7,122 nt of DNA from an uncultured Clostridia bacterium (GTDB taxonomy: Bacteria > Bacillota > Clostridia > HGM11514), in assembly GCA_902478725.1 (NCBI GenBank), contig CABSMD010000132.1:1-7122 (forward strand). The letters are read 5' to 3'. Each line of letters starts with the position of its first letter. Position 1 is the stretch's first letter. A program made the translations under genes and the position numbers. Below the pieces are notes generated by a model. It was given only the letters and a program-made list of their open reading frames with translations, was not told where the DNA came from and made no database searches. Below, piece after piece: positions 6,501-7,122 of the stretch.

Positions 6501-6978
6501 CCCCCTGTGTCGGATACATCCCACTTTGATTGGACAAAGTCTGGCCGGTTTTCACATTTGTTATATCAAAATAATACCCGCTATAATAACTGCGCAGGCC
6601 AATGTTCATATTGTCGCGGTCTGTTTTCACCCAGACAGAGGCATGGTAGGTATGACCTTGGCGCGCAGCAAATCTCAGTTGATTTCTTGTCTGGATCCGG
6701 TATTCGTTTGCGACTGTGATGTTAGAATTAATGTTTAATACACCCGCCCGGGTTCCATTGCGTCCGGTACCAGCATTGCCCAGGTTAAACGTGGAAGTAG
6801 TTGGTATAAAGGCATACATATTACTGTAAATCTGCGCTGTTTGCTGTGCTGTTTCCGGGTCAAAACCAGCTGTCGTCGTGTCGGCCCAAACGGCTTGTGC
6901 TGCCGACACATGTGGGAAGACAAACACTATGTTTGCCACCAGGAAAAGAAATACCATTGCCAAAGAAACCTTCTTCAT
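3538..6978 (-). CDS. secreted modular right-handed beta-helix enzyme, GH141-like, with CBM4/9-like and Ig-like modules
   Basis: This is probably an extracellular glycosidase acting on a complex plant or host polysaccharide; the substrate is unknown. Residues 1-29 form a signal peptide (MKK, hydrophobic core, cleavage near AQA/VW). Residues 30-258 look like a CBM4/9 jelly-roll, with HASVWVKTD and a closing VYLDDWYILDE. Two Ig-like repeats follow (about 273-370 and 373-468; SYQWQYS and GYQWQSS). The beta-helix starts at IYYIATNGSDSNAGT (472-486), with YLRGGTY, ITYRAYG, VLSGG and LSRWPN as in GH141-type proteins, and ends with the family-like PGFETIPFAEIGNY. D919 (ADMGAIYTG) and D960 (AIFTDDGSC) are 41 apart, the spacing I recall for the proposed catalytic Asp pair of BT1002 (GH141). 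GAGGAG (6987-6992) eight bases upstream supports the start. There is no LPXTG or SLH anchor, so it is likely released. A polysaccharide lyase or non-enzymatic beta-helix is the alternative. Confidence 0.85.
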   Translation of the reverse strand: MKKVSLAMVFLFLVANIVFVFPHVSAAQAVWADTTTAGFDPETAQQTAQIYSNMYAFIPTTSTFNLGNAGTGRNGTRAGVLNINSNITVANEYRIQTRNQLRFAARQGHTYHASVWVKTDRDNMNIGLRSYYSGYYFDITNVKTGQTLSNQSGMYPTQGVAKDVWTRLELQYTVNSVKRRCSNDSSKYYTITPNADGTYPQGTAVYNADGTYTWTPTSGTVQLDFFTAVLRNNQAGNWPSETFPVNVYLDDWYILDEDGPTGIATVAPLIYDPTVTAAAVGGQTVLSADSGIYNANLSATTTSSYQWQYSYDGTSWSNISGATEQTYTPGNQYIGAYLRTMVTAGSTDSAGVVHTTTLPTSSYQYYSLIPAAPEVRSAAIAGTPLVGQTLTTEAEIADPNGDPLDATGYQWQSSSDQTAWTDISGATSNSYTVSETDGDKYLRVGITPHSTVAPTDGTTVYTDPIFVHAPTIYYIATNGSDSNAGTMEAPFATLEKARDTLRTNKPENGGAIVYLRGGTYSLSAAFALTAQDSGTAQSPITYRAYGNEKVVLSGGIEIDYSKFTPVTGTMRDKLPTAAREHVLVGDLSQIGIGSFSQIPITNTNSTIAVPMFLFDGKLLNLSRWPNSNISLDWPRVNTINRGYCTRYPADDSMNGTGLMKVSYTDNRPASWSYNLSDIIYLGYWRFDWYAEALYATLDKTAKTLEAPSAMYYGADGNNRPFRVFNLLEEIDEPGEWYIDRTGGKMYFYPYATTSQTPSFRMSKANYDLVTLQNASYITFYGLEVTGGKKRGIVINGGTQNRIDSCDINTFETQGVSITGGSDNGICNSSVYNTGTGGIVLSGGEKTSITPAGNFVTNNRIHDFSFLKESYAPAVNLGGVGNKADHNEIYNAAHQAISFSGVDNVMEYNVLHDVCLNAADMGAIYTGRNLADHGNIIRYNHFYDIGNPSNTSMRPCAIFTDDGSCDLYVYGNVFGEGIDACEANKVHGGMRNVFSNNIYIDALQVIRIYDWTDANWQSAVLGDRVPTLRDSFNSVKDNPLYLARWPWLADQKQASTMTYLPNELKNNVIFYINKTKPSNWAQISGNNGHTINGLSSNLFILGNTAANKAYFVDYANGNYALTDAAYAMIRQTIPGFETIPFAEIGNY

Positions 6979-7068
6979 ACTTCATACTCCTCGCGCTATA
7001 TTATTTAGGTTATTTGAGGGAGCCTATCTCCCTTGTAGCATTGTATGGCACGCATGTAATCCATTTCC

Positions 7069-7097
7069 AATATAGCATAAGGATACATTTTACACAA
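7069..7097 (-). promoter_or_regulatory. extended -10 promoter for the beta-helix gene
   Basis: On the minus strand, TTGTGT (7092-7097) is followed after 17 bp by TATATT (7069-7074, 5 of 6 matches), with a TGC extended -10 element immediately before it. The predicted start near 7062 gives a leader of about 84 nt. Within the leader, a small hairpin (GGGAG 7018-7022 with CTCCC 7028-7032) lies upstream of the ribosome site. Confidence 0.65.
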
Positions 7098-7122
7098 TTG
7101 CTAAATTTAATAAATATTATAA
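7098..7122 (-). promoter_or_regulatory. AT-rich UP-like element upstream of the -35
   Basis: The 25 bases directly upstream of the -35 are almost entirely A and T, arranged in short A and T tracts, as expected of a UP element contacted by the polymerase alpha subunits. The stretch also contains a perfect TATAAT at 7116-7121 on the minus strand. That could be the -10 of a second, more distal promoter whose -35 lies outside the window. Confidence 0.35.

Noticed and set aside
5743..6738. Several cysteine-rich plus-strand open frames antisense to the beta-helix gene
   Set aside because: They are shadows of the well-supported minus-strand gene, with improbable compositions and no initiation signals.
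6983..6985. Alternative ATG seven bases upstream of the beta-helix start
   Set aside because: It is out of frame with the signal peptide and gives only about 40 codons. It is also too close to the GAGGAG site, whereas the ATG at 6978 has ideal spacing and yields MKK plus a hydrophobic core.
7018..7032. Hairpin in the leader of the beta-helix gene as a riboswitch or attenuator
   Set aside because: The stem is only 5-6 bp with no U-run after it and no recognisable aptamer around it, so it is too weak to call.

Overview
The window looks like a chromosomal segment of a fermentative, carbohydrate-degrading anaerobe of the class Clostridia (Bacillota). The signs are a clostridial-type RpoB N-terminus, genes of roughly balanced GC separated by very AT-rich spacers, good Shine-Dalgarno sites, sigma-A-type promoters, a D-lactate dehydrogenase and a large secreted beta-helix enzyme. 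I cannot assign a genus. No mobile element, CRISPR array or RNA gene is visible.

All three main genes lie on the minus strand, so transcription runs from the right edge to the left. Positions 6979-7122 hold the promoter and leader of the first gene. Positions 3538-6978 encode a 1146-residue exported modular protein: signal peptide, CBM4/9-like module, two tandem Ig-like repeats, then a right-handed parallel beta-helix resembling glycoside hydrolase family 141. A short spacer holds a promoter with an overlapping palindrome. It is followed by a complete D-lactate dehydrogenase (2401-3435) with an unusual cysteine-rich tail, closed by a perfect 15-bp hairpin terminator. An AT-rich spacer of about 430 bp carries a consensus-like promoter and a leader of about 270 nt for rpoB. 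The first 641 codons of rpoB (1-1925) run off the left edge.

Functionally, the exported enzyme probably attacks a complex polysaccharide outside the cell, and the dehydrogenase disposes of reducing equivalents by making D-lactate. That is a plausible but loose metabolic link. rpoB is housekeeping and appears to be its own transcription unit. It lacks the usual upstream neighbours rplJ and rplL, which is the main synteny oddity here. I see no convincing undescribed multi-gene system. The points most worth a second look are the architecture and putative catalytic pair of the beta-helix enzyme, the Cys tail of the dehydrogenase, the palindromes at two of the promoters, and the isolation of rpoB.
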